A stretch of DNA of 64,000 nt, taken from Blastobasis lacticolella. Lineage: Eukaryota > Arthropoda > Insecta > Lepidoptera > Blastobasidae. Positions within the stretch are counted from its first letter, which is position 1. The number at the start of each line of letters is the position of its first letter. The notes beneath the pieces were generated by a model. The model was not told the DNA's origin. It worked only from the letters and a program-made list of their open reading frames with translations, and did no database searches. The position numbers were made by a program, and so were the translations under genes. Shown here piece by piece: positions 63,425 to 64,000 of the stretch. The stretch covers positions 682,001 through 746,000 of the forward strand of contig LR990065.1 of the NCBI GenBank assembly GCA_905147135.1. The letters are read 5' to 3'.

Positions 63425-64000
63425 TCGACAAATCGATCTCTTCACTTTGTTCAATTAAAATATTATTTTATCTTTGGTTTTACTTATATATTGTATCCAG
63501 TTTTAAGTTCATATGTTTATTTTATGGTTTTGTATATGTATTTTTCCGGACTATAGTCGCATAAATGTATATTTCTCCTCCTTTTTACTCAAGTAGTTTT
63601 GTATTTTTTTTTTGTCTTTCTTTTCCTGCACCGCCTACCTTTCTCAGGCTTAGATTATCCCGGTTGACTGGTAGATAAGGCTATTTTAGCTTTAAGTCCG
63701 CCACTGTACTTTTGTGCATAAAGCTTTAATAAATAAATAAATCCAACAAAGCTAAAACAATGACGGTCCAGATTCATGGCATTGTTCTTACTTCACTCAG
63801 GTCGAAGTAAGTTGATGATGTAGGCAAACTTAACGCTTAACAGTGACGTTTTACAGATTAACTCGAGTTCCCACGAAAGCGTTATCGTAGACAAAGTGAT
63901 TTATATATTATTTAGCTTCAAAACTACGAAGAATATCGTGTATGTACTAACCAAATAAACGCCCATATGCGTTTCCACCTTCCATTGCATTGCTACCATA
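63425..64000. other. Window end without recognised features
   Basis: AT-rich; no gene, exon pair or shared repeat seen. Confidence 0.4.

Noticed and set aside
1..64000. CRISPR arrays, operons, prokaryotic genes
   Set aside because: No regularly spaced repeats with unique spacers; introns, LINEs and SINEs show an animal genome.

Overview
The window looks like a euchromatic, repeat-rich piece of a lepidopteran (moth or butterfly) genome. The basis is AT-rich DNA, spliceosomal exons with phase-consistent junctions, R1-, jockey/CR1- and RTE-type LINE fragments, tRNA-derived SINEs, a BEL/Pao fragment, MITEs, and several interspersed repeats of a kind familiar from Lepidoptera. There are no operons, rRNA genes or convincing stand-alone tRNA genes, and no CRISPR array. 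All calls come from reading the sequence; no database search was possible.

Layout. 0-3 kb: an R1-clade LINE on the minus strand, arranged as 3' end, (CA)n, 5' end of a second copy. 3-6.7 kb: RTE tails and two SINE families. 6.8-12.1 kb: a full-length, apparently coding-intact LINE on the minus strand with ORF1, ORF2 (EN-RT-RNase H), a (TAA)n tail and a 13-bp target-site duplication. 12.1-24 kb: minisatellite, fold-back elements, SINEs, LINE debris, two candidate microexons and two candidate terminal exons. 24.1-35.7 kb: an unrecognised plus-strand host gene of at least six exons, one intron of which holds a jockey-type LINE (25.6-29.2 kb) whose RT palm is deleted in frame. 36.5-38.5 kb: a partial tandem copy of that gene's 3' part, with its own 3' exons. 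42.5-51.6 kb: a minus-strand coding locus with stop codons, split by two plus-strand LINEs; the first carries a BEL/Pao fragment beside a 195-bp direct duplication. 52.1-53.6 kb: two well-spliced 3' exons of another minus-strand gene. 54.8-55.6 kb: tandem repeat of about 256 bp. 57.2-59.7 kb: a Gly/Pro/Met-rich minus-strand gene, damaged by stops, a frameshift and a fold-back insertion. 60.2-62.5 kb: a decayed minus-strand LINE.

The mobile elements supply most of the recognisable protein. The host genes are unrecognised, polar or low-complexity proteins supported by splice sites and matching intron phases rather than by homology. Several are broken by stops or insertions, so the region reads as a nest of fast-evolving, partly decaying, partly duplicated genes.
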